A stretch of 64,000 nt of DNA from Rhizomys pruinosus (taxonomy: Eukaryota; Chordata; Mammalia; Rodentia; Spalacidae): positions 6,016,866 to 6,080,865 of the forward strand of contig VZQC01005680.1 of assembly GCA_009823505.1 (NCBI GenBank). Reading direction: 5' to 3'. Under the pieces are notes generated by a model, which searched no databases, was not told where the DNA came from, and was given only the letters and a program-made list of their open reading frames with translations. A program made the position numbers and the translations under genes. The stretch's first letter is position 1, and every line of letters begins with the position of its first letter. Shown here one piece after another: positions 22,848 to 34,873 of the stretch.

Positions 22848-23919
22848 TATTGCAAGTACGCACATTATTTTAGACACTGACTGTCGAAAATGGTGTTGTT
22901 TTAGATGAAGCAGCTTGAAATGAAGATGTCAGTTACCTGCTGAGTGATCTTTGCAACCTTTTAGGAAAGGGCTGATAGGCTGGTAAAAGCATCATCCCCA
23001 AGGCAACTCCTATAAGAGGCCCATTCTTTCTTTGGAGCAGCAGAAATGATAGAAAATGAGCTTCGGGAGAGACAGCCAGAAGACCTACTATCTGATAGGT
23101 GGAACAATTTTTACTTCTATTCCAAGAACCCATTTCCAAGAATCTGGTCACTGAACACTAATGACCACTAACAACACAAGAGCAACAAGCCAAAATGATG
23201 TGGGCAGCAATAATGGCAGGCAATACCATGTACAGAGTAGATTTCCAAATGATTGGGTCTGTCTGAGTGAGCTTTGGATCTACCAGTATAAAAAAAAGCA
23301 GGGGAAAAAGGAACATATAAACTGGCATAAAAGAGCTCAATCAGTGAAATTCACACTGGGAAGAATACTCTTAGCAAAGTGGCATCATTTCTACAGTAAA
23401 TCAGTCTCCAGGCTGGAGATAGGAGGGGGGAGAAAGAGAGAGAGTGATAGATAATGAAGCAGAGATAGGAAGAGACAAAGAGGCCCTGAATTTAAGTCAT
23501 TCTAATGGATGTACCAACAAGTTACCATGTGTACATTTTACTTCATTCAACACTGTGAAGTTACAGAAATGTGAGTACTGACTAGACGGTTACTAGCAAT
23601 AAGGAACTGTGGCTAACTCTTTGTAAGTTGTTCGTTTGGTGATTCTTGTAATCGCAGAACCTCTTCTTTAGAGCTACATGCAAATATATTCATAGATGGG
23701 ATAATGTGATCTGTGATGTTGGTTCCAAAAATAATCTGGAGGAAGCCGGGAAGGGAGTTGGATTCAGATGGCCCCAGGCTGGCTCTGCATGTAACACTAG
23801 TGACGGGTGCAGGGAGCTTTGTCACATTGTTCTTTATACTGTTTTCTGTTTGAAAAATCTCATAATAAAATCCCCAATTAAAAACCTGTTTTTCCTCATT
23901 CTCTTCTTTTTCCTTATCT
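22848..23919. other. intergenic, no recognised feature
   Basis: No supported gene or assignable repeat apart from a short GA-rich stretch near 23427-23443. Confidence 0.45.
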
Positions 23920-24000
23920 TGCATATGTTCTCTCAAATGGAGGCTGCAAGAGATTAAGTTATTTACCCAAGGCATACTAATTTTCAGTTCACAGTTTCAG
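23920..24000 (-). mobile_element. possible MIR fragment
   Basis: 'caaatggaggctgcaagaga', 'ttaagttatttacccaaggc' matches the antisense MIR core order. It is short. Confidence 0.45.
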
Positions 24001-24055
24001 AAATGCTCAGTAATCTCATAGCTGCTGTAAATGCCTGTGTGTGTGGATGCACACG

Positions 24056-24081
24056 CGTGTGTGTGTGTGTGTGTGTGTGTG
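24056..24081. repeat. (GT)n microsatellite
   Basis: About 13 GT units preceded by CACACGC. Confidence 0.95.
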
Positions 24082-24984
24082 GTGTATGTGTGCATCCTTG
24101 TGTTTGAAGATTTTTTTTCTCCCCATTGACTCTTAGAAGAATGTGGAAATCAATACAAATCCAGAACTCTAGATCAAATATATTCCATCTACTTTTATTA
24201 ATTATCATCTATATTGAGATAGTGTCAATCAAGTACCATTAAGTAGTAGTGTTTATTCTATCATCTACCTCTGTCGTGAGCCAGTAGCAGCTATAACATA
24301 ATTGAAAACCTCTTTGGGCCTTTTTATTATGAAGATAGGAGGTTTTGTTGTGAAGTCTGATTGTATGAAACAAGACAAACACCTCAAATAATAGTATAAC
24401 AGACTGCCAAGTTATTTTCCTCAGAAAATTTACTAATTAATAATTTAATATGTATACATTCAAAGTTTTTGATGGATTTACATTTGTATCTGTATATGTA
24501 TCCTTTTTAAATACATAAAGGATGCAGTACATGTTTTTCTCTGTGGCTTACTTTCTTCCTGAAACTATTTATTAGCATGAAATTTCCTTCAAGCTTATAG
24601 AAATTGCCCCATTCTTTTACTAATTTATCTTTCTAAACATTTCTGCTATTTATTTGGGAATTTCAATATATTTTGATCATATTCACATACCCCTTTCCCT
24701 ACCCACTGCTGTGTACAGTTTGTGATGCCCACATACTCTGGGCTGTACAGCCACTCACTGGGGAACACTACTTCAGATTAATGAATATTATAGATGCAGT
24801 TATTATTGAACTATTGCAATACTGGCAGATACTCAGATAATTGCCTGTGTCTATATTAGCAGCAGCAGCAGCATGGTATACATCCTGCCCATGGAGGCTG
24901 TGGGCTTGTGAAATGATTTCTACTGCATAAGTTCGCTCAGAGTGGAGTGCCTGGGTCAGTGCCTTTGTTTGACATTACGTGCAG

Positions 24985-25022
24985 GTGTACTATGTAGCCC
25001 TTCTAAAGGCTACATAGTACAC
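24985..25022. repeat. perfect inverted repeat (15-bp arms)
   Basis: Arms gtgtactatgtagcc (24985-24999) and its exact reverse complement (25008-25022) flank an 8-nt spacer. Confidence 0.97.
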
Positions 25023-25029
25023 ATTACAC

Positions 25030-25058
25030 AGTAATCTGTACACATAGTACAGATTACT
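25030..25058. repeat. perfect inverted repeat (12-bp arms)
   Basis: Arms agtaatctgtac (25030-25041) and gtacagattact (25047-25058) flank a 5-nt spacer. It begins 8 bp after the preceding hairpin. Confidence 0.97.
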
Positions 25059-25989
25059 CTCCCATAAATGGAAAGTTCAAGGCTCATTTCCCACATCTAT
25101 GAGTTATTATCAATCTGATAATTTAATTCAATTTTATGTAGAAAGCAGTAATTCCTTCTTTTCTTGGTTTCTGGTAAGTTTCAATGTCATTTATAGCCTT
25201 ATACGGCTCTGTGTTTCATACATCTCTATTGATATACTTAAAGATATTTTTGTAAGCTACACAACAGACATTCTATATCACCTTCAGCATTTTCTTTTCA
25301 TTTAATTTTGATTGTGCTATCTTTTGACAGACAAGTGTTCTTTTTATTATTTTTATTTTTTTCAGTGTAGGGCCTCAAGGGCTGTCTCCTCCTAAGAAAG
25401 TTTTCCTGCACATTGAAATAGGCCTGTTTTCTTTTGGCAGTATCATAGGTTTGTTCTACACATACACATTTAGACATTCTCAGAGCATCTAATGATTCTG
25501 GCATATGTTATTGGCCCATATTGTCCTCATGTGACACTTCCTATGCTTCCGAAATCCCAGTTGTCTATGCTCATGTCTGTTTCTTCTTCTTTCTGAAATT
25601 TACATTCCAAAACCTTGTGCTATATCATCACAGTTTCATTGAATTTAGAGAGTAATTTAAATTTTTTATTTAACTTATTGGTAAAAGTAAAATGTATCTA
25701 CTTATTTGGGATTTCTTTCATATTTTTCAATCAATTGAACAGTGTGATAGCTGGTAGATGTTTCTTATCATGCTTACTCTAGTTCCAGGACAAAGACATG
25801 AAGACATGCCTGAATTTAAGTATCTTTTAATACTACAAAGCACAGAAGCTATGGAAACTACTACAGTTATATCAGAAAGAGGTCAGGAGCCATGTTCAAT
25901 GTGCTCAACAGCTAAACATGAGAGAAAGTGGTTACAATAAAGATTGTACGTACAGTAGCTTGAAACAAGATTGTGTTTAAGACCCTAGA

Positions 25990-26172
25990 CTTCATTTATT
26001 CATTCATTCATTCATTCATTCATTTATTTGGTCTTTTTGAGAGAGGGTCTCCCTGTAGCCCCAGTTGGCCTGGAACTCACTATGTAGACCAAGCTGGACT
26101 TGAACTCACAGAGATCCTCCTTCCTCTGTCTCCCTAGTGCTGGGATTGAAGGTGTGTGCCACCACGCTGGCT
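25990..26172 (-). mobile_element. B1 SINE with (ATTC)n tail
   Basis: Minus-strand B1 from 'gccagcgtggtggcacacac' to 'gggagaccctctctcaaaaa'. On the plus strand the tail appears as (ATTC)n at 25990-26023. Confidence 0.92.
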
Positions 26173-26452
26173 TAAGTCTTATAGCAAAAGCATAGAACAC
26201 AAAATTTTCTTGTTAACTTTGAAGAGGAACTGATTATTTGAAAATTCAATAAATAAAGAAAAAAAATCACTCATGTGTCTCATCATTGAGTAAACTATTC
26301 CTTGGGGTAACAAAGTTTGGATAAAAGGATATTTCCTTTCATAGACACATCTCAGATTTTAATAAAAAGCATTATCAATTTGAAATAATTAATTAAATAT
26401 ATCTGGGTAATTATAATCAGTGGTTCTAGTATTACATAAAAATAGGCATTGT

Positions 26453-26616
26453 GCCGGGCGAAGTGGTGCATGCCTTTAATTGTAGCACTTGGGAGGCAGA
26501 GGCAGGGGGATCTTTGTGAGTTCAAGGCCAGCCTGGTCTACAGAGCAAGTTCCAGGACAGCTAGGGCTACAGGGAGACCTGTCTTGAAAAGACCAAAAAA
26601 AAAAAAAAAAAAAAGA
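26453..26616 (+). mobile_element. B1 SINE, well preserved
   Basis: 'gccgggcgaagtggtgcatg' through 'gttcaaggccagcctggtct' to 'cttgaaaagacc' and an A-run of about 22. Confidence 0.96.
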
Positions 26617-28154
26617 ATATGTAGATTCAATAAACAACCAGATAAAAAAATAAAGTAATAAAATAATAAAATAAAAAATAGGCATTTTGCACATTCTAAT
26701 GGAAATCTGCAACACCACGTATCAAAGCACTCTTGTCATGAATGAATGAATCTAATCAAGCCACAGTATCTAACTACTAATTTCCAAGAAATACAGGTGA
26801 TAGGAGAAATTAGCAGGCAACACAGAAACACATTTAGCAAAACACGACAGGACAAATCCAACTCGTTCAACACCAACTAAAAATTAAAGGAAAAAATGGA
26901 GAGGCAGAAAAATAAAAGCGACGTGAGTGCCTTATTACATACCTGAAATGCCCACTATGTCTCCTGAGTCAACCAATGAATAGACTGTTCAAAAACGTAA
27001 ACATGGTTTGTGATGAGATTACTTTATAAAAACACCATATGCATAGGTAAAGTAATGCTTTAAATTTTGTTCTGGAGGGTTAACAATGTGTCTGAAGTCT
27101 CAAGAAAATAATTGTATAATCCAGAGTATTTTGGCAAGGCAAAAAGATTTGAAGAGTACAAAGCGGCTCTCAATGCAGCAAGCAAGCATGCCCAGCAAAG
27201 GGGTCTTATGCCTTACTCTGAATGGTCATAGTTCAGCCTCATGTTCTTAGGCAGTGGCTAAGAAAATCCAGTGCAGTTGAGAAGCAAAATACAGTCTTTG
27301 AGAGCAGGCCACAGCCTTGAGCCTCAACTTGAATCTTAGGAAAATTCTGACTATGGGGGGAGTTTTGCCAGATGGTGTTTTTACAAATTTCCTTTGGTCT
27401 GTCTCAAAAACACCAACTCTCCCCCCAAAAAACAAAAACTTCCTTTGTCTCATTTAACCCCTTGACAGGAAAGATAGCACATTTCATTTACATTTCCCTC
27501 ATGCAGGAATTCTTTATTGTATAAGGCCTTTGCTTTATCTTTCTCTTAGTCATGTGACAGCTCTACTAAGTAGGTTGAACACTGTTATGGTCCACTTGCT
27601 GAATTTTTTTTCTATTTCAACAATAACTTTACATTTCTCCAAACTTATATTTCCAAAGAAATTCACTAATCTTGAGCCAGGCATTGGGAACAACTGGAAA
27701 GTGAAGGCAGGGGGATCAGGGGCATCATTGACTATGTGCGTAGTTTGAGACCAGTTTGGGTTACAGAAAAACCTGTCTTAAAAAAAATCACTAATGTTTT
27801 ATGGACATAACCTTTAAAAGTTTCTTTTCGGTCATTATTTTTCACATAGTCTTCTGTTCATTCTTTTTACCTCAATCAGATGTTAACTGTCTGTTGACTG
27901 AATTTAGGGATTTATGCTATTGATTTCCCCCAATTTTTTATAACTCTTGTTTTTATCTTCATAGTTTTCAATAATAAGTGGATGTGTAGAAAGAACTTTT
28001 AGACAGATATTAGCTAGAGAAGATGGGATTACAGCAAGAAGTGTGACGTCAGTTGTGGGTAAAGCTCTGGGGGTAGTATAGAAATTAATTACATTATTTT
28101 TTAAGGGATTCACAATATAAGAGCACAGTTGTTTTCAGATCACATTAAGGTTGC
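26617..28154. other. intergenic, little recognised
   Basis: A/T-rich tail-like sequence at 26640-26680, then unassigned DNA with a probable degenerate B1 at 27672-27790. No gene is supported. Confidence 0.45.
27672..27790 (+). mobile_element. degenerate B1-like SINE
   Basis: 'gagccaggcattgggaacaa', 'gaaggcagggggatcagggg', 'gtttgagaccagtttgggtt', then an A-run, follows the B1 layout with many changes. Confidence 0.55.
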
Positions 28155-28626
28155 TCAGTTTGCCATACAATTAGGTAATTAGTGCTAGCATCCACAGATG
28201 ACGGATACCATTCCTCGATTGTTTTTCTGGGACTTTGTTACTTTACTCAGCATGATATCTTCTAGCTCCATGCATTTACCTACAAATTTCATGATGTCAT
28301 CTTTCTTTACTGCTGCATAGAACTCCATTGTGTAGATGTACCAAATTTTCTCTTCTACTCGTCAATTGAGGGGCACTTGTGTTGGTTACAGCTCTTTGCT
28401 ATTGTGAAGAGACCTGCAATAAACATGGCTGTGCATGTATCTCTGCAGTAAGATGAGCCTTGTGGGTACATACCCAGCAGTGGTATGGCTGGGTCAGGTG
28501 GCAAGTTCATTCCCAGTCTTCCAAAGGTTCTCCACACTGCTTTCCATAGTGGCTATGCAAGTCTACATTCCCACCAGAAGTGGATGAGTGTTCCCCTTTC
28601 CCCACAACCTCTCCAGCACTTGGTAC

Positions 28627-28771
28627 CATTTTTTTTTTTTTTTTTGGTCTTTTCGAGACAGGGTCTTCCTGTAGCCCCAGCTGTCCTGGAACTTGCTCTG
28701 TAGACCAGACTGGCCTTGAACTCACAAAGATCCACCTGCCTCTGCCTCCCAAGTGCCACCATGCCTGGCTT
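28627..28771 (-). mobile_element. B1 SINE inside L1 ORF2, internal deletion
   Basis: Plus strand runs from a T-run through 'ggtcttttcgagacagggtc' to 'ccaccatgcctggctt'. The segment normally between 'cccaagtgc' and 'ccaccatgcc' (about 20-25 bp) is missing. Confidence 0.93.
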
Positions 28772-28876
28772 CATTTGTTTTCTTGATCCTAGCCAGTCTT
28801 TTTGGAGTGAGATGATATCTTAAAGTGGTTTTAACTTGCATTTCCTTAATTATTAGTGACATTGAACACTTTTTAA

Positions 28877-29157
28877 AATTATTTGTAGCATTTCTTTTTT
28901 AATATATAAATTTTTTAATTTTATTTATTTATTTATTTATGTGTATGAACGTACTGTTTGCATGTAGGTTTTTGCCCTCGTGTCGTGCAATGCCACAGAG
29001 GTCAGAAGAGGGTGTCAGATTCCCCTGGAACTGGAATTCTCCTGGAATTGGAGTTATGGACGGTTCTCAGCCACCATGTGGGTGCTGGGGATCGAACCCG
29101 GGTCCTCTGCAAGAGCAGTTGGTGCTCTTAACTGCTAGGCTATCTCTCCAGCCCCAT
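28877..29157 (-). mobile_element. B2/B3-type SINE (long subtype) inside L1 ORF2
   Basis: Complete head and B box on the minus strand, with the long-subtype duplication. An 18-bp target-site duplication, 'acattgaacactttttaa', lies at 28859-28876 and 29158-29175. It interrupts L1 ORF2 at the same L1 position as the SINE at 41707-41971. Confidence 0.95.
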
Positions 29158-32100
29158 ACATTGAACACTTTTTAAGGTGTTTCTCAGCCGTCTCTAATTC
29201 CTCACTTGTGAAGTCTCTGTTCAGCTCTTTGCTCCATCTTTTGAGTGGGTCATTTGTTTTCTTTCTTCTTTGTTTTTTGAGTAGTTTATATATTCTGGAA
29301 ATCAATGCTTTGTCAGATGTATCTGTGGTGAAGGTTTCCTCTCACTCTGTGGGTTTTCTCTTTACTTCCCTGATTGTTTCTTTTGATGTACAGAAGCTTT
29401 TGAGTTTAATGAGGTCCCATTTGTCAATTGTTGGCCTTAATTCTTGTGCAGCTGCTGTCTGATTTAGGAAGTCTTTTCCTATGCCATGTCTTGTAGTCTG
29501 CGTGCTACACTGTTTCGGCGATAGCCTTCAGAGTTTGGGGTTTCACTTGAAGGTCTTTAATCCATCTGGAGTTGACTTTTGTACAGGGCAGCAAGAGGTA
29601 GGGGTTTAATTTCATTCTTCTACAAGTGGTGATCCAGTTTTGCCAACACCCCACTCACTGAAGATGCTGTTTTTTCCATTGTGTCTTCTTGGCCCCTTGT
29701 CAAATATGAAGTGGCTGAAATGATGTATGCTCAAGTTTGAATCTTCAGTTTTGTTCCATTGGTCAACAGGTCTGTTTTGTGACAGTACCAAACTGTTTTT
29801 ATGGACCGTAGGCCTGTAGAAGCAGTTTGAAGTCTGGTAATAGAGAATCCCCCTGTATTGCTCTTTTTGCTCAGGTTGCTTTGGCTATTAGGGGTCTTTT
29901 GTTTTTCCAAATGTAATTAAGGACTTTTTTTTCCAAGTCTGTGAAGAAACTCTTGTGGATTTTAATTGGGATTGCACTAAATCTGTACAGAGAGTTTTGG
30001 GAGAATAGAATTTTTTTACTATATAATTTTCCCAATCCATGAGCCTGGGAGGTTTTCTCTTCTGATGTCTTCTTCCATTTCCTTCTTCAGGGGCTTAAAA
30101 TATTTTATTGTAGAGATCTTGTGTCTTTGGTTAGGTTTATACTAGGTATTTTGTTATTTTTGAGGCTATCGTGAGTGGGAAGTCTCCTTGTGTTCCTTCT
30201 CATTGCTTGTTGTTTGTTTGTGTAAAAAGGCTACTGATTTTTCTAGGTTAATTTTGTTATCCGCCATTTACCAAAACTCATAATCGTTTCTGGAGTTTTC
30301 TGGTAGAGTTTTTGCCACCCTCAAGTAAGATCATATCATCAGAAAAAAGGGATAGCTTGACTTCCTCTTTTCCAATTAGTACTCCTTTAATTTCCTTTTC
30401 TTGCCTTAATTGCTCCTCAGCAAGTGTTTCAAGCACTATATTGAAAGGAGTGTGCAGGGAGAAGCCTTGCTGAGTTCCTACTTTTAAAGGAGAATGCCTT
30501 CTGTCGCATTTCTCCATTTAGGATGATATTGGCTGTGGGTTTCCTGTATATGGCTTTGATTACATTGAGGAATGATCCCTCCAATCCCAATTTCCTCTAG
30601 GGACTTTAAGCGTGAAGGGATGCTGGATTTTGTCAAGCGTTTTCTCCGTTCAATTGAGATGATGGTGTGGTTTTTGTGTTTCAGTCCATTTATATGCTTG
30701 ATGATGTTTATTGATTTTCAATGTTGAACCATCCTGCATCTCTGGTATGAATCCAACTTGGTCATGATGGTTGATCTTCTTGATGTGGGTCTTGTATGCG
30801 GTTTGCAAGTATTTTGTTGAGAATATTTGATCTGTGTTCATTAATGAGATGGGTGTATAGTTCTCTTTTTAGTATATTTGCCTGGTTTTGGTAATAGAGT
30901 GATGTTGGCTTCATAGAAGGAATTTGGGAGAGTTCCCTCTGATTGTATACTTCTAAACAGTTTCAGAAATAATGGTTGTAGGTCTTTTTGAAATGTTTTA
31001 TAGAATTCTGCTGTGAAACCGTCTGGGCCTGGGCTTTTTTTAGTTGGGAGGCTTCTTACTACATCCTCTATTTCTTCATATGTTATGGGTCTGTTTAAGC
31101 TGCTGGTCTCCTCTTGGCCAAGCTTTGGTGATTCCCAAGATTTCAGATATTCATCCATTTCTTCTAGATTTTCAAACTTGGTAGAATATAGGTTCTTGTA
31201 ATATTCCCATATAATTTTCTTGATCTTTTCCTTGTCCGTTGTGATATTTCCCTTTTCATCACAGATTGTATTGATTTGGAGTTGTTCCTTCTTTCTTTTT
31301 GTTAACTGGGCTAGAGGTCTGTCTATCTTGTTTATTCTTTCAAAGAACCAACTTTTGGCTTCATTGATTTTTTGTATTGTTTTCTTTGTTTCTATTTCAT
31401 TGATTTCTGCTCTGATTTTTGTTATTTCTTCCTGTCTGTTGCGTTTAGGGTTCATCTGTTGTTGCCTCTCAAGTGCTTTTAGCTGTAGTGTTAGATCATT
31501 CACTTGTGCTCTTTCTGTTTTTCTAATGTAGGCACCCAGGGCTATAAACTTCCCTCTTAGGACTGCTTTTAAGGTATCCCATAGGTTTTGTTGTGTTGTA
31601 TTGTCATTGTCATTCAGTTCCAGGAATGCTTTTATTTCTTTCTTTATCTCTTCCTTGACCCATTCATTATTCAGGAGTATGTTGTTTAGTCTCCATGTAT
31701 TCTTGTAGATAGTAGGGCTTATCCTGGTGTTGATAGTGAGCTTTATTGCATTGCGTTCTGATAGAATGCATGAAATTATTTCAATCTTTTTGTATTTGTG
31801 GAGGTTTCTTCTGTGTTCATACTGGGGTATGTGGTCGATTTTGGAGAATGTTCCATGGGGTGCTGAGTAGAAAGTGTATTCTCTGGTATTAGGGTGGAAT
31901 ATTCAGTAGATGTCTCTGAGGTTCGTTTGGTGTATCATATCATTCAGTTCAGATGTCTCTCTGTTTATTCTTTGTCCTGTTGACCTGTCCACAGGGCTCA
32001 GTGGGGTATTGAAGTCCCCTACTATGAGTGTTCTGGGGTTAATCTGTGCCTTTTGGTCCTGGAGAATTGTCTTTATAAAATTTGGTGCACCAGAGTTTGG

Positions 32101-32479
32101 TGCATATATATTCATAATTGTGAAATCTTCTTGGTGAATTGTTCCTTTGATAAAAATGTAATGGCCTTCTTTGTCTCTTCTGATTTCTTTTACTTTGATG
32201 TCTATTTTGTCTGATATTAAAATAGCAACACCTGCCTTCTTTTTGATACCATTTGCTTGGAATATTTTTTCCATCCTTTCACTTTAATGTGGTGCCTGTC
32301 CTTGAAGGTAAGATGCATTTCTTGTAGACAGCATATAGATGGTTCTGTTTCCTAATCTAATCTCCCAGTCTATATCTTTTGATTGGGGAGTTTAGTCCAT
32401 TAATATTTAAGGTTATTATTGAAAGATGTGTGTTGCCTCCTTTCACCTTATTATCCATTTGCATTTTTGGTCTAGGTGT

Positions 32480-33545
32480 CTACTTCTGCATTTATGCTTT
32501 TATTAATTTCTCTTTCTAGGTGCCTGGGGATAGTTGCTCCTTTCTTCTGTTCTTTGAATTGCTTCAAGCATTCTCTGAATGGTTGGTTTTCTGGACATAT
32601 ATTCTATCATCTTGTTTATGTCATGGAAGATTTTTCTTTCTCCTTCAACTATAATCTACATTTTTGCTGAGTATAGTAACCTTGGTTGGCATCTATTGTC
32701 TTTTAACACTGGGAATGCTTTGCTCCACATTCTTCATAGTTTGCACTGAGAAGTCAGTTGTAATTCTGATGGGTTTCCTCTTATAGTAACTTGTTGTTTT
32801 TCTTTTGTGGCTTTCAGAAATTTGTCTTTGTTTTGGGTGTCTAGCATTTTAATTATTATATGGCGTGGACAATTTCTTTTGGAGTTCTATGTGCTTCTTG
32901 TATTTGTATTGGTTTGTCTTTTTTTAGTTTTGGGAAATTTTCATCTATTATTCTGTTGAAGTTCTGATCAATACCATTCTCTTGGGCTTCTTCTCCTTCC
33001 TCTATCCCTATGATGTGGAGGTTTGATCTTTTCATAGTGTCCTACAATTCCTGGTTGTTCCACTTTTGTGTATTTTTAAATTTTTCATAATCTTTCCTTG
33101 ATGTTTTTAGTTGTTCTGTGTTATCTTCCGGGTCTGATATTCTTTGTTCTGCTTCCTCCATTCTACTTCTGAGGCTTTTTCCATTCCTTTCCTCTTGATT
33201 GGATGAGTGTTTGGTTTCTTTTTTCATTCCATCTTGTGATTTCTTTAGTATTTCCACTTCCTTTTGGAGCTTCTCAACCTCTTCGTGTAGCTTTGTTTTT
33301 CTGGTTGGGTTCCTTTTCTATTTCAACATGGGATCTTTTCAGTGTTTCCACTTCCTTTTGGAGTTTGTCATTTTCTTCCTCTAGTTCTTTCTGGTGTTGG
33401 TCAGTCTCTCTCTCTCTCTCTCTCTCTCTAGGTCCTTCTTGAGTTTTTCATTCTCTCTCCTTAGTTCTCTGACTTGTTCTTTATATTCTTTGACTTCTTT
33501 GAATATGTCAGCAATTGTTCCTCAAAGATCTGTGTCCTGGGCCAT
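32480..33545 (-). pseudogene. L1 ORF1 (RNA-binding coiled-coil protein), broken
   Basis: ORF1p is the trimeric RNA chaperone of the L1 particle. The likely start codon is the minus-strand ATG at 33545-33543, but an in-frame TGA follows after MAQDTDL. Downstream there is a charged coiled-coil region, then SRMEEAEQRISDPEDNTEQL (within 33042-33257), a typical ORF1 signature, and near the 3' end a segment that translates as KPTIQRMLEAIQ. A (TC)n run at 33405-33429 lies in the coiled-coil coding region and would encode Arg-Glu repeats. Length is close to the usual 350-370 codons. Confidence 0.8.
33405..33429. repeat. (TC)n microsatellite within L1 ORF1
   Basis: About 12 TC units. Read in the L1 sense they are GA repeats inside the coiled-coil coding region. 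Confidence 0.95.
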
Positions 33546-34175
33546 CTCCAGGGGGATCCCACTGTAGGAATTTCCCACAGGTTTGGTAAAACTTGGTGTG
33601 GAATTATCCTGCATCTTTCCCATGTTGTCCCTTCTTCATGTCCCTGGCATGTGGGCTTCTCTTTGCCTGTATTCCAATGCCAATCCCAAATGCCTCTTCA
33701 CTGTGTTGAAGTCTTGCTTTGCTTGCCTTCTTCAGATGCCTTCATTGTTTGTTTGTTTGTTTGTTTGGTTTTCTTCTTGCTTATGGAGTGTTGACTTGTC
33801 TAAGTTTTAGGCTGTCTATTGGACACTTCCCTTTCTGTTCTGAAGGTTATTCAAAGAATCCAATTGGACACTGCCTCAGCAATTCCAGTTGGCGGGGGTG
33901 GGGGGATATACTCTGTGATTCAGGTGGTCCTGGGAAATCCCCCATCTAAGCTCTGTGCACTCAAGTCTCACAGTGGCAACAGGCCCACCTCTTATACCAG
34001 CTAGCAGGGGAGACAATGATTGAATTATCCAACAGATAGACCAATGAGACACTTATCCAACAACCCTGTGATAGAATTATCCAAGAATCTGCCTGCTTGG
34101 CTGAAGTACCCAGCTCCTACCTGTGCTTCAGGTGGTCCTGGGAAAATCCCTGATCTAAGCTCTGGGCACTCCACA
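33546..34175 (-). promoter_or_regulatory. L1 5' UTR with tandem monomer remnants
   Basis: Two copies of a segment containing 'caggtggtcctggga' and 'atctaagctctg' start at 33921 and 34129, an offset of 208 bp. The 'ttatccaagaatc'-like word recurs upstream of each (33847 and 34077). Tandem units of about 200 bp in front of ORF1 are the known promoter architecture of murine L1s. The outer unit is truncated near 34175. Confidence 0.65.
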
Positions 34176-34469
34176 TTATTTTGTAAGGCCAACACATACT
34201 ACGTAGGAAATTGTAATTATGATAGACTTAGAGAACTAAGAAAGGTTGTCAGTCAAGGCTCTGTGAGCCATGTTAGGAATGGGAATGAATGGGAATTCAT
34301 GTATGATATCTTTGGTTTATAAGGATCAGTTTCATAAGTGTGTTTCAAAAAAATATGGAATAGTCCTTTAAGAACATGAGAGTAGGAGGCTTGGGTTTGT
34401 TTGCTCTGTGGTCCCACACCTTGTAGGCTTTGTTCATTAGTACACATTATATTGCCATGCTTTGTTAAA

Positions 34470-34580
34470 TTTCAATATAGTAAAATATCTACCTCATTGG
34501 GATTATTATAATAATTAATCTTTCAATGCACTTACCAAATACCTAAAACATGAATGTCACAGTGGTAAATATTCTGGATA
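34470..34580 (+). mobile_element. possible MIR fragment
   Basis: 'ctacctcattgggattatta', 'taatctttcaatgcacttac', 'aatgtcacagtggtaaatat' parallels the MIR 3' half in order. Confidence 0.45.
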
Positions 34581-34654
34581 TTTTGAGTAGGGTTGTCTTG
34601 CAAGTCATTAAAAACCAAACAACTAGATCTTGTATTTTATTTAATTTTTAATAT

Positions 34655-34873
34655 TTTTTATTATTTTTATTTTATGTGAATGAGTGTATTGCCTGAATGT
34701 ATGTGAATGCACCTGTGTGTTGCACTGCTCACAGAGGTCAGAAGACAGTGTTGGACCCCCTGGACCTAAAGTTATACATGGTTGTTAGCTGCTGTGTGTG
34801 TGCTGGGAATCAAACCCCAGTCCTCTGCAAGTGTAAGAAGTCCTCTTAACTGCTGAGCCATTTCTTCAGTACC
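34655..34873 (-). mobile_element. older B2/B3-type SINE
   Basis: Minus-strand head 'tgaagaaatggctcagcagt', box B region 'ggactggggtttgattccca', diverged body and an A-rich tail. Confidence 0.85.

Larger units (their letters stand above)
24082..25984. other. intergenic with two adjacent inverted repeats
   Basis: No gene or named repeat recognised. The stretch contains a short (GCA)n run near 24858-24873 and the two perfect hairpins listed separately. Confidence 0.45.
28170..32450 (-). pseudogene. L1 ORF2 (endonuclease/reverse transcriptase), broken
   Basis: ORF2p nicks target DNA and reverse-transcribes L1 and SINE RNA. Three open pieces survive on the minus strand. At 31903-32274 there is endonuclease sequence with NIYAPNSGAPNF and the GDFNTPLSP motif, the APE-type nuclease signature. 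At 30841-31503 there is the linker and start of the reverse transcriptase with [15 protein letters not shown] and [16 protein letters not shown]. At 30278-30517 there is [14 protein letters not shown], the reverse transcriptase catalytic box, where FSDD replaces the usual FADD. Further C-terminal sequence lies at 28355-28537. Stops, frameshifts and two SINE insertions separate the pieces, so no functional protein is possible. Confidence 0.92.
28155..34175 (-). mobile_element. nearly full-length LINE-1 (inactive)
   Basis: About 5.6 kb of L1 plus two later SINE insertions. On the minus strand the order is: 5' UTR with monomer remnants (34175-33546), ORF1 (33545 to about 32480), ORF2 (about 32450 to 28170). 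Endonuclease, reverse transcriptase and C-terminal ORF2 segments are all recognisable but broken by stops and frameshifts. The 3' end stops near 'gtggatgctagcac' with no obvious 3' UTR or poly(A), so the original 3' end was lost or has diverged. Confidence 0.93.
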
